Shown: positions 1 through 12,049, counted from the stretch's first letter. The stretch: DNA of 64,000 bases from Hyperoodon ampullatus (GCA_949752795.1 OX457061.1:33670425-33734424); one strand, 5' to 3'. The notes: generated from the sequence alone by a model not told the origin. Numbers and translations are program-made.

Positions 1-339
1 TTTAAGTTGGAATTTATATGCTGGGTGTATCACTTTTGTTTTCCTAAAGCTGTACTTTTAAATGAGACTGTGTTAAAACCTTTTCCACTACACTCAGAAG
101 TCCCAAGGTAATCATACTTATGACTACGGCTCACTGGTATTAAGTTGAAGTTAGAAAAGCTAACTAATGATTGTCAAAGATTCTGACAACATAAAAATTT
201 TTCCTGAGTGAATCCTTAATATCTGTAATACTCGGTTGCTTTTTCAGTAACATTTCATTCCTTTCAGTTCACCAAAATTTTAATTAAACACTCCTATTCA
301 TATTATATTTTCAATCCTCAACACAAAGTGTTTAAGCAC
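1..339. other. AT-rich stretch, nothing recognised
   Basis: I see no open frame, no RNA gene and no recognisable repeat here. The sequence is AT-rich and looks single-copy. Confidence 0.5.
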
Positions 340-432
340 TTTTTAAGCGCCAGCCTCTAAACCTGGCATTGGAGATTCTAACATTAATAAGACAAGTTTG
401 GCCTTCAAGGAGTATACTGTGGATAAAGAAAA
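340..432 (-). mobile_element. L2 LINE 3'-end fragment
   Basis: The order 'gcgccagcctctaaacc', 'ggcattggagattc', 'aataagacaag', 'ccttcaaggag' follows the reverse complement of the L2 3' end (gtgccaggc, gctggggatac, aataagac, cctcatggagct). It is a diverged, non-functional fossil. Family assignment is from memory of the consensus, not from an alignment. Confidence 0.5.
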
Positions 433-1302
433 AAATCAAGCAGTTAAAAGTAACCAACCAATGCCTTACCAACACAGGCATGGCAACATAAATGAATCTT
501 AAAATACACGTTACTGATTAAAAAAGAATGAGCTATATAACACAGTGGTACTTCTGTAAATTTAAAAAGCATCCATACAAAAATACAATGAATATTTTGC
601 AACATACAAATAAAAAAGTACACAAAAATATACATCTGAATGGTTGCCTGTGGGAGAGGAGGAAAAGCAAACTGGAGAAAGGAAGGAAAGAAGGAAGAGA
701 GGGAAAGAGGGAACAAAGGAGGAAAGGGAGAAAGAATAGGTTTAACTCTCAAGCAACTGGCAGAGCTGTCTGGCAGATACACCGTAGAGAGACAGTATTC
801 TTTAGATGTCAGTTTTTTCACCTAATCCCTTTCTTCTTTGTCCCAAGTCCCTAATTCTCAGGAATTTTCTTAATCAGAAAGCTGTTTAAATAAGAAATAA
901 ACCAATAATGAACTATGCAACCATGTAAGTGGCTTGGCTTTCAATTTTGACAAGGTGAGCATGTAGGTGTAGACACCGAGTATCCTAAGACACAATCATC
1001 ATGGCAGAGCAAGGAGAGCCAGCTGCCCCCTTCCTGCCCTGCTTTTGATATGTGTGACTGTTCATGTTTAACCTGACTCAGACTGTAACCTGCACCTCTT
1101 TTTGGAAGATCATGCCTTAACCCACTTCTGTTCCTCTAGTGATTGGAATCTCCCTCCTCAAAGCTTTAAGCTTGAGAGAGACCAGGGGAGAGTTTTTCTG
1201 AATCAATCTTTTCTTTCTCTGGGATGCAACACAATCATCAATCAATATTGACTAACTGCTTCCCTCCCCCAACAAAGGCAAGTTCTTCTAGTGGGTTCCC
1301 AA
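433..1302. other. Mostly unique DNA with a purine-rich tract
   Basis: AT-rich DNA without a credible gene. Short frames on both strands around 444-854 come from the biased purine tract at 655-740 (AGG/GGAA-rich on the plus strand) and resemble no protein I know. Confidence 0.5.
655..740. repeat. Purine-rich (GGAA/GAGG)n imperfect tract
   Basis: About 85 bases are almost entirely A and G on the plus strand, made of irregular ggaa, gaag and gagg units. It is a degenerate simple repeat. Such homopurine tracts can form triplex structures, but nothing in the sequence shows that this one does. Confidence 0.75.
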
Positions 1303-1486
1303 AGTAGCTTGCCAAATAAAATAGGGGACACCCAGTTCAATTTGAATTTCAGAGACATAACAAATAACTTTTTAAGTATGTCCCAAAGATTGCAGGGGAC
1401 ATATTAAAAAAATTATTCACTGTGGATCTGAAATTCAAGTTGAACTGGAAATTCTCTATTTTTATCTGCTAAATTTGACAGTTCTA
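1303..1486. mobile_element. Palindromic MITE-like DNA transposon relic
   Basis: The two halves are imperfect inverted copies. The left half reads 'cccagttcaatttgaatttc' then 'aagtatgtccc'. The right half reads 'ggggacatatt' and then 'ctgaaattcaagttgaactgg', the reverse complement with scattered changes. The outer ends ('gccaaataaaat' and 'atctgctaaatttgaca') also pair loosely. The whole element is about 184 bp with no coding capacity, as expected for a non-autonomous mammalian DNA transposon. I do not name a subfamily. A target-site duplication is not evident. Confidence 0.65.
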
Positions 1487-1704
1487 CCCTAAAATGAAGG
1501 CACAGGGGCTAGAAAGCTTGGTCTATTGAGGGTTGCTGAAGCACACCCTAGGGGGATACCAGGATGGGGCTAAATACAGGGGCCTAAATATTCCACATTT
1601 TAAAATTTTGCTTTGTTTTTCATTGGATATATAATTGCAAGTAGAATAAAACAGTTTAGTCCTATGAATGAACTATAGTTTTTCCATAGGAGACATATCT
1701 GGTA

Positions 1705-1895
1705 AGAGAGGCAGTGTAGAATAAGGAGAAAAACAATGGCTAGACATCAGAAAAGTCTAATTTTAATCCCAGCTCTACCTCTAGCTAAATCTGTGGAATT
1801 GGGCCTCTTATGTCCCCCGTGTGATCCTCAGTCTCTTCATCTGCAGAATGGGAGTGGAAGCCTAAATGATTTCTAGTGATTCCTTCTGCTTCAGC
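1705..1895 (+). mobile_element. MIR SINE
   Basis: The order of landmarks matches the MIR consensus: 'gaggcagtgtagaat', 'tcccagctctacc', 'cctcagtctcttcatctgcagaatggg', then a G/A-rich 3' part. MIR is an ancient tRNA-derived SINE shared by mammals. This copy is well diverged. Confidence 0.8.
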
Positions 1896-2179
1896 CCTCA
1901 ATGGTATTCATTATATTGTAGTTACCTAATTTAGTGAAGACAGTTTTGTTGCTCTTAATCCATGCAGGAACAATAAAACTAACACAAATGAAGATTTCTT
2001 CCTCTTCCCATATTCCAGTAAAAATTCCTCTGTGATGTATTATGGTTACAAAAACTGAAACCAGAAGTTCAGGCTCGATAAGGAGGCCAAAGATTGCAAA
2101 TGCCCTGTTACCAAAATACAACCAAAGCAGAAGCCTTGCTCTAAACAGTATTGCATTTAGGCAGACAGGGAGGAATTTG

Positions 2180-2360
2180 GTCAGAGGTGATCTTAACATG
2201 GTTCAACTGGGTTGCTGCAAGCTAGAACGGAATCTTTGTGCTTCCAAACAAGCTACTTATCTGTAAAAGGGGACTAACTAATCCCTCCTACTTCCCTTGT
2301 GGAATTGTCTTGAAGGCTGGCTGAGATAATGTCTGTGAAATCCTACACTTGATGAGGCTG
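2180..2360 (+). mobile_element. MIR SINE, 3' part
   Basis: The stretch 'caagctacttatctgtaaaaggggactaa' followed by 'ctcctacttcccttgtggaattgtcttgaaggc' and 'gagataatgtctgtgaaat' follows the 3' half of MIR (ttcctcatctgtaaaatgggg, cctacctcatagggttg, gattaaatgag). Confidence 0.65.
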
Positions 2361-3650
2361 TTTCATACACTCCAAATTCTATCTCAAATGCCTTACACAG
2401 AAAGTAAATGCTTATTAAGAAGGCTAATTACAAGTTTAACTTTGAAGCCCACGTATTTCCAGAGTATATATCTTAATTAACAAGGTTTGAAAAGCAAGAG
2501 GTGGATCTGCCTATGTTAAAAAAAAAAAAAAAAACAACTAATAAACTATCCTAGTATTACTAGCCTCAATTATTCTGTGTATCCCTTAAACTATGTAATA
2601 CAATTTGGTGAGAAAAAAATTTCCATCCAGAATATTTAAAATCAGAAATGTCGTGTTGGGTCATTTATATGGATAAATTTTAGTGATCTGGAAAATTAAT
2701 TTATTCACAATAAATTCTTCTATGACTTAAAAAAATTTTTTAATAGCAGTAAAGATAGATCATAATTTGGCCAATTATTGCTTTATGGCTAGAGGCATGA
2801 AAAATGTGTAAATTTAACCAACTTTTGATCATTACCTCTCCCAAAGTATTTTACTATAGCCTAAAGATTCTGAATTTAAAGATTTTTCTTGTGTCCCAGT
2901 TTTAATTTTCAACCCTGTTAAGTCCAAAAGTAGGTAGAGAACTAAGATGTCCAAGAAGGCAGATAGGATGTCACATCTACCTGAGATCCATTCATTATCA
3001 ACTACTAATTATGTTTCTTGTACCAGAACTTGGTCACATAGAGAATACAAATTGGTGAGCTGTGCCCTTCCTAATACAGATTTAAGTGAATATAAGTAAA
3101 GACTTCCTTCTGAGGTTACATCATTTATGCTGAAACCATTTCACCTCAGAGCACAACATTGATAAATACAGTAAGATATGCGCTAAGGAGTCCCCCAATT
3201 TCTTCAGATCTTGTTTCTTTTGCCTCAGATCACAGCAATGCATCAACTATACTGAAAAAGAAATCAGGAATGTGTTGTACTCATGAGTTTGTTTCTACAT
3301 TAAGTCACGTCTAGTGCTCAGGAAGTTCTGAAATGTCTATATTAGGTGCCAAAGCCTCCTGCCATGCAGAAGCCTCCTGTCTCAGCAGCTTCTTCTGGCA
3401 TCATGAAATACAATGGGGATAATCCACCACTGGATTATGTATGACAGTCTTGTTTTCATGTTTTATTGACGTGATTGAATAAACTTGGTCATACAGTTCT
3501 ACTGCTGATTGTGTCTTGTTAATTTCTATTCCTGGTGTGGTCTATAAGCATCAGAATGTCATTTATAACAAAACATAATGTCATGGCTTCCTCAAACTCA
3601 GGAAATTTGTGAAAAATAAACGTTAGCCATTTGTTGTAGTAATGAGGTGA
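2361..3650. other. AT-rich DNA, no gene seen
   Basis: A poly(A) run at about 2518-2534 is the only simple-sequence feature. No open frame or repeat family is recognisable, although old unidentified repeats could be present. Confidence 0.45.
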
Positions 3651-3735
3651 ATGAAAGTGTGCAAACTTGGTTGGAATCCTGACTCTGCCATTTTTCACAG
3701 TTACTTTATCTCTTTAAGCCTCCATTCCTCTAGCT
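3651..3735 (+). mobile_element. MIR SINE fragment
   Basis: The text 'ggaatcctgactctgccatttttcacagttactttatctctttaagcctccattcctct' follows the MIR core (cctggctctgccacttactagctgtgtgacctt...cctcagtttcc). Confidence 0.65.
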
Positions 3736-3744
3736 ACAGAATAA

Positions 3745-3880
3745 ATTTTAAAATATTTATTGAGCAACTATACTATATGTTCTAACCGCTTGGGAATCCA
3801 TCAGTGAATAAAACAAAAATCGCTGTCCTCACTGAGCTACAGTACAGGGAGAATATATTAAAATAAGCCAATGAAGCACA
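3745..3880 (-). mobile_element. L2 LINE 3'-end fragment
   Basis: 'tatttattgagcaactatactatatgtt', then 'cagtgaataaaacaaaaatc' and 'gtcctcactgagcta', match the reverse complement of the L2 3' end. It lies directly beside a MIR fragment. It is non-functional. Confidence 0.75.
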
Positions 3881-4308
3881 AACTATGACATTACTCCAAC
3901 AGTTTGCTTCTTATAAAAATAACATTTTGGATATTTTTACACTACAATAAAACACAAGTTTTTTATATCAAGTATGAGATAAAATAAAACTTTAAAAGGA
4001 AAAAGAAAATTATAAAATTATCACTTAGCAGCCATCACAGTAATAATCATTCATACAAAACTTACCAACACATGCTAAAACTAGTAGGTGACAGTCTGAA
4101 GAGAACAGAACATTTATATAGTCTCAAATATTTTCCCATTGACATATATACACTAATATGTATAAAATGGATAACTAATAAGAACTTGCTGTATAAAAAA
4201 ATAAATAAAATAAGATTCAAATTAAAAAAAAAAAAAGAATTAACTGGAAAGAGTTGAATCAACACCCATTTCCAGGAAAGAGAATATAACCTAGGTCTTA
4301 CCCAATTA
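3881..4308. other. AT-rich stretch with A-rich runs
   Basis: This stretch holds A-rich runs at about 4195-4240. Short frames on either strand come from base bias. No gene or named repeat is recognised. Confidence 0.45.
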
Positions 4309-4905
4309 GTGCATTACCATTACTCTAGCCACTGGATTTTTGCATTGGAGAAGGATAACAGAACCCACCTTAACCAAGGGATCAAAGATAACATCTCTAG
4401 TGATGGGAAAAGTAGGTATTACATACCTTCTGATACAAGGCACAAAAACATCTTCTGTGGTACTCCTGTCAAAAATGCAAAACCTGAATCTAATAATGAG
4501 AAAACACTAGGGAAACCCAAATCAAAGGATATTCTACAGAAAATTGAATAGTACTCTTCACAAATGTCAAGGCCATGCCAAAAATAGAAATACTGTAGAA
4601 CTGTTTCAGATTTTAAAAGACTACAGAGACATGACAACTAAACTCAGCATGTGATTCAAAATTGGATCCTAGACCAAGAAAAATACATTCTTTTGCTCTG
4701 ATGGATAATAGGAGGACAATTGGTGAAATTACAAGATTTGCAGACCAGATAATAATACTGTATTAATGTTAATTTTCTAATTGTGACCGTTACACTATGG
4801 TTATGTAAAAGAATGCCTTTGCATTTAGGAAATACACACTGAAGTGTGTAGTGATAAAGTGTCCTCTGTCTGTAATTTATCTCAGATGGTTCAGAAAAAG
4901 AAAAA

Positions 4906-4939
<34 letters not shown>

Positions 4940-5050
4940 GGAAAGAGACGGAGAGAGACAGAGAGGGGAATGAAATGATAAAGCAAATATTTTAAAATAT
5001 AAACATTTGAGGAATATAAGTGAAGGGTATATGGGAATTCTTTCTACTAC
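4309..5050 (+). mobile_element. Ancient L1-like 3' end, copy 1
   Basis: This AT-rich non-coding block carries landmarks I associate with the 3' untranslated end of old mammalian L1 (L1M group): 'tgtgattcaaaattggatcctagacc', 'ggacaattggtgaaatt', 'ctgtattaatgttaattttc', 'gttacactatggttatgtaa', 'aggaaatacacactgaagtg', then a compound (TA)n(GA)n tract and 'gaagggtatatgggaattc'. The adjoining block at 5080-5850 repeats the same landmarks in the same order. Subfamily is not assigned. Confidence 0.6.
4902..4964. repeat. Compound (TA)n(GA)n microsatellite
   Basis: Eight TA units run straight into about nine GA units and then degenerate GA-rich sequence. The tract sits inside the ancient L1-like 3' end, where related copies also carry a TA/GA run. 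Confidence 0.85.
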
Positions 5051-5079
5051 ATTTTCAATTTTAGTGTTGGTACGATCTG

Positions 5080-5850
5080 GCAGTGACCAACCTAACCAAT
5101 TAATCCAAATTAGCATCACTAATAGTGGGACAAGCTGATACTTTATGGCCCTCGATGTGATGAAATATGAAATATACATCACCTATGATGTATTCCTGCC
5201 AGAAATGTTTTACCTCAATCTAATTAAGTCTTTACACATAGTTTCCAATTAATAGAAAATAAAGGGATAGAGGAATGAGTTAAATGACACCAAGTGAAAA
5301 TAATCAGAGAAACTCAGAATACAGAACATTCTATAAGACAACTAGCCTGGACTCACCATAATGTAAAATATCAGGGGGAAAAAAAGATAGTGGGGAAAGG
5401 AGGGGGTGTGGGATGTGATTATTCCAGAATAAAAGGGTCCAAGAGAGATAACAACCAAAGGCACTATGTGATCCTAGATTGGATCCTGTTTCCAAAAATA
5501 TTTTTAAAAGCTCCAAAAAGATGTTTTTTGAGACAACTGGGAAAATTTAAATCTGGCCTGAATATTGGATGATATGAAATTATTGCTAATTTTCTTATGA
5601 CTCATAATGTGTATGTAGGAGATTGTCCTTATCTTTAGGAGATATCTACTGAAAAATTTAGAGATGAAGTGACATGATGTCTACAATGTACTTTTAAAGG
5701 GTGCAGAAAATTTTATGGAGTGAGAAAGAGAGAGAGAGAATTAATAGAGCAGCATGTTAATAATCATTGAATCTAAATAAAGAGTATATGGGTGTTTATT
5801 ATACTATTGTTTCAACTTCTTACATAACATTTTTTATAAATAGCTATATA
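5080..5850 (+). mobile_element. Ancient L1-like 3' end, copy 2
   Basis: This block repeats the landmark order of 4309-5050: 'tgatcctagattggatcctg', 'gagacaactgggaaaattt', 'gaaattattgctaattttc', 'ggagattgtccttatctttaggagatatctactgaa', 'tgacatgatgtct', a GA run, then 'agagtatatgggtgtt'. It also has an upstream part ('gtgggacaagctgatac', 'gatgtattcctgcc'). It is a separate, independently diverged copy in the same orientation. Confidence 0.55.
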
Positions 5851-6700
5851 TTTTTTATAAAAATAAAATAATAATGCTTTTACTTTCATAATATATTCCT
5901 ATTAGTTTTCTTCTACAGGTTTAAAAATTTGAAAATGAACAAAGAAATGAAAAGATAAAGAGCACATCGTTGTTTACAAGTTTTGTTCTAAACTCTCTAA
6001 ATTTAAAAAGATTAATACAATATATCTCAGGGTTGTGTTTGTAGCATAGATGAAGAAGGGTTGACCAACTACAGTGATTCCTCAGTGAGCAGCAAGGTAG
6101 GGAATAGGACATAATTGTGGCTGCCCCGAAAGTTAACTCCCTCTAAACCTGGGGGTGACTGTGAGATCTTCCAATCTGAGACTGCCTCCAGGTCTGAGAT
6201 ACATAGGTGAAGTGGATGCAAACTTTTCTTTCTAATTCCTTTCTGACAGTTGGAGTTGTTCTATTTCTAGACACAAATCCAGACCATTTCTCAAAGCCAT
6301 CCATGTATGTTGAAGACTGATACCCTTAACTTCCAATGCTATTGAGTATTTGTCCTGTATTTTCATAAGTATTCTTATGTTAGTATGTGTATGGTCTTAT
6401 CACTGGGAGACAAGGAAAGAGCATAACTGTACCCTCTGCCTTCTATGTGTAAACTAAGTAACAGATTTATGGTGTTTAATCACCACAAGCTTTGAAAGAA
6501 TTGAAGTGATTAGTTGCTGATCACAACATGCATCTGTTATTTACATAGTGATCTGTGGACTGAAGAGCTAGCAGCAAAGGCTGTACTTTATGCAATTACT
6601 AACAATTAACATATCTTGGTAACTGAAATTTGAACCATGTTATTGGTGTGCATATCATAACCATACCTGTACTGCCACTTTAGCCTCTTTTTTATGTTAC
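5851..6700. other. AT-rich unique DNA
   Basis: No credible coding frame, RNA gene or recognisable repeat. Confidence 0.45.
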
Positions 6701-7075
6701 TTGAACACCCAAGAAAAAATGTTACCTCAAGGTCTTTTGCACTGGCTGTTCCCTCTGCCTGGAACACTCCTCCCCCAGATATTCACATATGCTCACTCTC
6801 TCATATCCTTCAGGTCCATGATCAAAGAGCGTCTTCTCAACATAGCCATCCCTGATCTCTTCACATTTTTCTATCCCCTTATATTGATTTATTTTCTTCC
6901 ATGGAATTTTTTACCCTTATTACATTAACTTTATTTTAACATCTGTTCCAACCAAATGGAAAGTATGCTCTACTGAGGGAAGGGGTTTTGTCTTATTCCC
7001 ACGTGTATATCTAGTGCCTCAAACACAGTGAACCTAATAGGCACACAATAAATACTTTGAAATGAATGAATGATC
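6701..7075 (+). mobile_element. L2 LINE 3' end
   Basis: A long, clear L2 match in order: 'aaggtcttttgcactggctgttccctctgcctggaacactcctcccccag', 'tcaggtccatgatcaaa', 'ccatccctgatctcttcaca', 'gaaagtatgctctactgagggaaggggttttgtctt', 'tatctagtgcctcaaacacagtg', 'gcacacaataaatactttgaaatgaatgaatga'. The terminal TGAA-type repeat is the normal L2 3' end. A 75-codon frame here is not a host gene. Confidence 0.9.
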
Positions 7076-8340
7076 ATCTAAGACAGTTGGAAAACAGCAT
7101 ACAATGCAACCACCTGAATCAGTTTTACTGGGCACTAGCAGAACCCAAGCAGGGAATAAAAACCAAACTATTCACATGAGTACTTGTACCTGACTAATCC
7201 ATGGATTTTTGTTTTGTTTTCAGAAGGATAGCCATGAAGTTTTAAACCAAGAAACAGCCCTAGCGAACCAGAAAAAAGCCATGAACAAAAGTTCAAGCAG
7301 TCTACCAATAGTGCATTAGGATTAGTATATCATTTTTCTGTGTACCTATGAAAATCAACTTATATTTTTAGTAGCTATTAAGGAAGAGAGATGAAGTTTT
7401 AAAGAGAGGAAGTAGGCATTCATATTTCTGTAATAATTTGAATATTTCCACATAAAGTAGGGTCTCTCTTTACATAAAATGCTTAGGAATATTTCTTCTA
7501 AGTTCAGTTTTACATAGTTTTCATTTTCATAGCTAAGGTTCAAATGAGTGTAGCTTTCAGAGAATCACTTCATTCAATGAAACACAAGCATCTAGTAATC
7601 ACAGGAAAACCATTCCTGTTGATTTATAAATGCTGATAATAACAGGTGACAGGCAGGTGGTAGTGACTGTATGCATTATATATTTTATTTAATATTAATT
7701 TAAGAAATAATTTTTAAGCTTTTACAACAGATAATTGTTAATATATGTCACCTATTTTGATCATAATACAGTGCATAAAGGTATTTATTACTAACCCATA
7801 GTTTAATTAACCCCATGGGTTAATATTTCTTATCTTCTCAAGAGCAACAGAATAACATAATGAGATTATTCCTTGTATCTCGTGACCTATATGAACAAGA
7901 CGTCTTTAATATTTCATTATTAACTGTGTAATCACACATATTAATACAGGTGAAGTTTGTGGTTTATGGGCCTCCTAAATTCATTTCAAATTCCTGGTGC
8001 TAGGATCACCAACACTTCTCTGCTTCCTCCAAAGTAGAACAAGATGAAACCAGGTTCTTTCTCACTACATCCTGGTGATTGAGTATGAAAATTCTTTGAT
8101 GTGACCAATTCCATTACTCATCAAAGAGGAGGAGTAGAGCTATCCTGTAACATTTCTGTCAAAATACATCAGTCCACGGGTTTCATAACCATCAGAAGGA
8201 TCACTCAAGAAAACATCTTTTGTTAAAAGATATCACTAAGTCCTTGTAAATGTGCAACACAGGAGGTCTAAACTCAAACATCATTTCTTGACCATTTCCT
8301 TCATTTGGCTTCATTAAGATGTTAGTTATAAAAGTAATGG
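7076..8340. other. AT-rich unique DNA
   Basis: No gene is recognised. A stretch near 7640-7700 faintly recalls a MIR-type repeat but is too weak to call. Confidence 0.4.
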
Positions 8341-8580
8341 ACATGAAGATAAGAAATCTAGGATGCAGACCTAAACCTGTCTTTTATCAACTATATGATC
8401 TTAACAAATCCTTTAGCTTCTATGAGCCTTAGTTTCTTCACCTGTAAAATAGGATAGCACTTCTTCGCCTGCCTCAGAGCTTCATCATGAAAATCAAATA
8501 GATGTCCATAAGATATGAATAGTGGGACTCTATACAGATGTGAACTACAAAATGAGCTAACCTCACAATGAGAACCAGTA
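8341..8580 (+). mobile_element. MIR SINE
   Basis: 'ctgtcttttatcaactatatgatcttaacaaatcctttagcttctatgagccttagtttcttcacctgtaaaataggata' follows the MIR core and 3' half closely, and continues with 'gcctcagagcttcatcatgaaaatcaaat'. Confidence 0.85.
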
Positions 8581-9740
8581 TGCAAAATTAATAAAAATAT
8601 AGTCCTTGTTCAGGGTACTCAAAATATAATTAGCAAAATTTGAAATTGGCGATGTCTCATTAATCTTTGCACAAATTGATCAGCTCCCAGAGAAATAATC
8701 CATTTCCTGATCTTTGAAAATGGTTTATGTTTCATTTGAGACACCAGGCTGAGTTTGAACTCCAAAGAAAGCATGGCATAAGCATTAACATGAAAAAATG
8801 TTTAATCCCATACAAAGGGCACATTATATGGCTGATATAACACCCATGTCTGTTACCACTAGAAACTGACTCTTCCAATGATTCAGAAGGTGTAAGGTGG
8901 TCACGAAGCCAAATTTCAACTGTCTTGCCCACTCATTGTTGGCTATTTCACTTGTTTCTCATGTGTGTGTTTCTCCCTTGGGGCAACCTTCTCATGCTAC
9001 AAAGGTATCTCTGTGGTTGTACAATACACATCACAGATATTCAGGCAAACAGGAGAAAGCTGGATTTAGTTTTCATATCTGAAAAAGATCCAGACAAGTT
9101 TCATGGATCATTCTTTTAAGAGCAGTTAAATACTGCCAACTGTCAGAGCCCTAGTGAAGATGTGAGAGACTAATTATCCACTTCTAAGCCTTTTCTGTGG
9201 GTGCAGCACATGGTCGACTGGCAGAATTAGAAAATTTACACAAGTCTGTCCAAAAGCCTAAGTTTGTAACTCATCATCCCTGGGAACATTTGTCATCTTT
9301 GACTAAGCAGCATCTATATGCCCTTCCTATATAGGGGCAGGGAGTAGGAAAGGGAATCACTGTAGCGACAGGTAGGAACATGTTTCTACTATGAAACCAA
9401 CATCTCTTCCCATCTGCCATCCCCATATGCTGGGACATCAGCCTGTAAGGCCTAGCCAATCAAAGAATAGAATGTCTACCCCTGGAACACTGGATCCCAG
9501 GGGAGTGATACAAAGATGCAGGGTAATTTGAGAAATTATTCACAAAGGAAGGAGGAGCATTGCTAATCCAGAGACAAAGACCAAAATTGTCCAGGGCCAG
9601 TGATGCCGGTAGTGGAGGTCTAAGGAGACTGTTCCCAAGGCCGTTCCCCAGTGCCAGTTCTCTGGGATTCCTGTCTATCCTCTGAGCTTGATTCTCTAGC
9701 CCATCAACGATTGTGCATCCAATATTCATGATAACCCAAA
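8581..9740. other. Unique DNA, no gene seen
   Basis: Small frames occur on both strands (for example 8732-8932 minus and 9274-9840 minus), but none shows a recognisable domain or splice-site context. Confidence 0.4.
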
Positions 9741-9870
9741 TATGTGCCAGATGCTCCACTAGAGAATTAGCTGGAAGTGTGCTAGGAGACACTGCAGATA
9801 TAAATATATATAAGACATATTTTTTGCCTTGGAGAAGCACAATGTAGTGAGCCTGGTGAGGAACTAAAAT
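9741..9870 (-). mobile_element. L2 LINE 3'-end fragment
   Basis: 'atgtgccagatgctccactagagaatt', 'gtgctaggagacactgcagatat' and 'ttgccttggagaagcacaatgtagtgag' follow the reverse complement of the L2 3' end. Confidence 0.65.
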
Positions 9871-9959
9871 TCAGTTCTGATCCCACTTCCCCCCAGATCC
9901 CCATCCTCTTTCTCCCAGCTCCCAGGTTCTACGATCAGTTGCTTTCTCTTGAAATATTT

Positions 9960-10135
9960 TGCTTTCTAATCCATTTTGTAGGCATTTCTTGTCAGCCCCA
10001 TAAGATTGTGAGCATATTGGGCATATAATCCCTGTAGGTTTTATTTTTAAATGATCATAGCATTCAGCCCAGTGTCTAGGATATGGGAGGTTCTTCTCAA
10101 AGAAACATTTACTGACGATTGTCCTAAATATCCCT
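9960..10135 (+). mobile_element. L2 LINE 3'-end fragment
   Basis: 'ataagattgtgagcatattgggcatataatccctgtaggtttta', 'attcagcccagtgtctaggatatgggaggttct' and 'aaacatttactga' follow the L2 3' end in the plus orientation. Confidence 0.65.
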
Positions 10136-10299
10136 TGCGTCGTAATAATGGAGTTTTGCTGCACTAGCCCACCTCTTAGAGAGAATATCAGAGTCCAAAC
10201 AATTCAATTATGTGAGCACCATAAATGTCTTTGTGTTAGGTTCTCACTTTAGCACAGCTGATGAAGAGCCTCCATAATCTGATGACCTTTCACCCCATA

Positions 10300-10420
10300 A
10301 ATGCATCATACTGGCACCTATTCAGTCCAGGCCCTAAGCTAGGAAATGGAGATGCAAAGATACATCATAGTCCTTCCACTCAGGGAGTCCACAATCACAT
10401 GGAAATCAAGACATTAAAAA
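10300..10420 (-). mobile_element. L2 LINE 3'-end fragment
   Basis: 'ggccctaagctaggaaatggagatgcaaag' and 'ccttccactcagggagtccacaat' fit the reverse complement of the L2 3' end (gctaggcgctggggatac, ccctcatggagcttac). Confidence 0.6.
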
Positions 10421-12049
10421 TGTTCCCCGTTCCCAATTTGAGAGGCAGGGTTGTAATGGGGTTTACTCCAACTGTCAATACAGAGACAGAATGGGAAAGC
10501 TGAAAATGGGAAAGAGGAGTCATACATACTGAGGAAATAAGAAGAAACCAGAAGCTTTTGAAAGGAGCTGAGCAGTTGCTGTGATTGAATGAAAGTCAGG
10601 AACCAAATCTGAAATAAAGGAATCCTCAAAACCAAGCAGAGACCAAAAGCCTGGGACAAATTCCTGATCAGAGCTGGTAGGACTGGCTAAGACTAAGGCA
10701 AGGGCATAAGGATGGACAAACGAATAACAAATTCCATGGGCAGCACATTGAGCTTGTGTAGCAGGGTGGATGGGTCACTGGTGGGTTAAGGTCATGGTTC
10801 TCTGAGTTCATCACCTCAAGTTAAGTGTGGTGGCCAAAGCAAGCCTGAGACAGTCTAGAAGAACAATGGAAGAAACTGAACTGCAAAAGTGGGATTTCAG
10901 TTAAGAATTTGTCTGGTAGATAAAAGATGAACAGCCATTGGCAGAAGAAGAAAAGTATGAATAAAGCAAAGAGACTGGACAGAGTATCATTTATCATGGA
11001 CGGGGGAGACGTGATCTGTAGCTTAAATACAGGGGCAAAAAATTCTCAGGGAGGATTCAGGAGAAGTAGTTTGGGGGTAGACTGGGAAGGGCCTTGGAAG
11101 ACATGCTAAAAATTTTGAACTTCATCCTGGAATCAACAGAAAGTCCACTTAGGCTTTTATGTAGGGGGTGTTATGTTGCAGGTTGGGTTCCATGGGAAGC
11201 TGGTTCAGAGCACAGATTTGCATGCAGGGAGATTACTGAAGAGTGCCAGAAGCTCAGCACCTATTGGGGCAGTGAAGGAAGTCACACTGGACAGAGGGAG
11301 AAGTTGGGCTGAGATGCTATCACAACAAAGGCCTCAGCTGATCCCCAGGTGCTACTATGAACAAGCAATAAGTCAGTTACTGCTGGAAGGCCCAAAGCTG
11401 GTGATAACCTGTGCTCTATTCATCACTGCAAACAAAACTATGCAGCACACCAGGGTGAGCTCCCTCCATGTGTCAGGGACTCTGCTAAGACATGTTTCAT
11501 ATTGCACCTTTTTAAATCCCCCCCAAATCTTATATATCATTTCCATTCAACACACCAGACTATTAAAGGAGAAGGAGAATCAGGTAAAACCAATGAGTAA
11601 AAATAATCTTGCTGTAACCACATAACAAAAGAATAAAAAAAGATAACCCAACATAAATATTTCTGTGGCAAAATTTTTGAAAGAATTATTTGGAATCTTG
11701 GGTAGAAGAAAAGGGATGGGAAGTTTTGGGTTTTCTTTGTGAGTTTCGTTTTACTGTTTGTGAGAGTGAGATGAAGAAAACAGGAAATTTCTTTGCAAAT
11801 AAACTGTTGCAACCGTCCCACCAGCTTTTTGTAAAACAAAACAGAAGAAAAAAAAAGATGAAGAAGAAAGAAGGAAAAAAAGGAACTAAATCAGTGTTTC
11901 AGAAAAGAGGCATAGTCCAGGAGAACAGTGTCATAGTCTAGCAGAGAAAAGAAATAGATATATGAAATTGCTATACTTCATTTTGCTTAGATTCTGCCCC
12001 TACAGATACATGTGCATGTGGGTGACCTGTATTGTGTCTTGCCACAGAA
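10421..12049. other. Mostly unassigned DNA, probably old repeats
   Basis: No host gene is recognised. The part at 11070-11320 ('gggccttggaagacatgct', 'aggttgggttccatgggaagctggttcagagcaca') has the flavour of an old interspersed repeat that I cannot name. A frame at 11173-11625 (150 codons, plus) has no recognisable domain and runs through this material. An A/G-rich tract lies at 11843-11885. Confidence 0.4.

Noticed and set aside
444..821. A 125-codon minus-strand frame
   Set aside because: The Pro/Phe/Ser-rich part is the complement of the purine tract at 655-740. No homology or splice context is seen.
11173..11625. A 150-codon plus-strand frame
   Set aside because: It has no recognisable domain, no conserved start context, and crosses repeat-like DNA. 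I judge it a chance frame.
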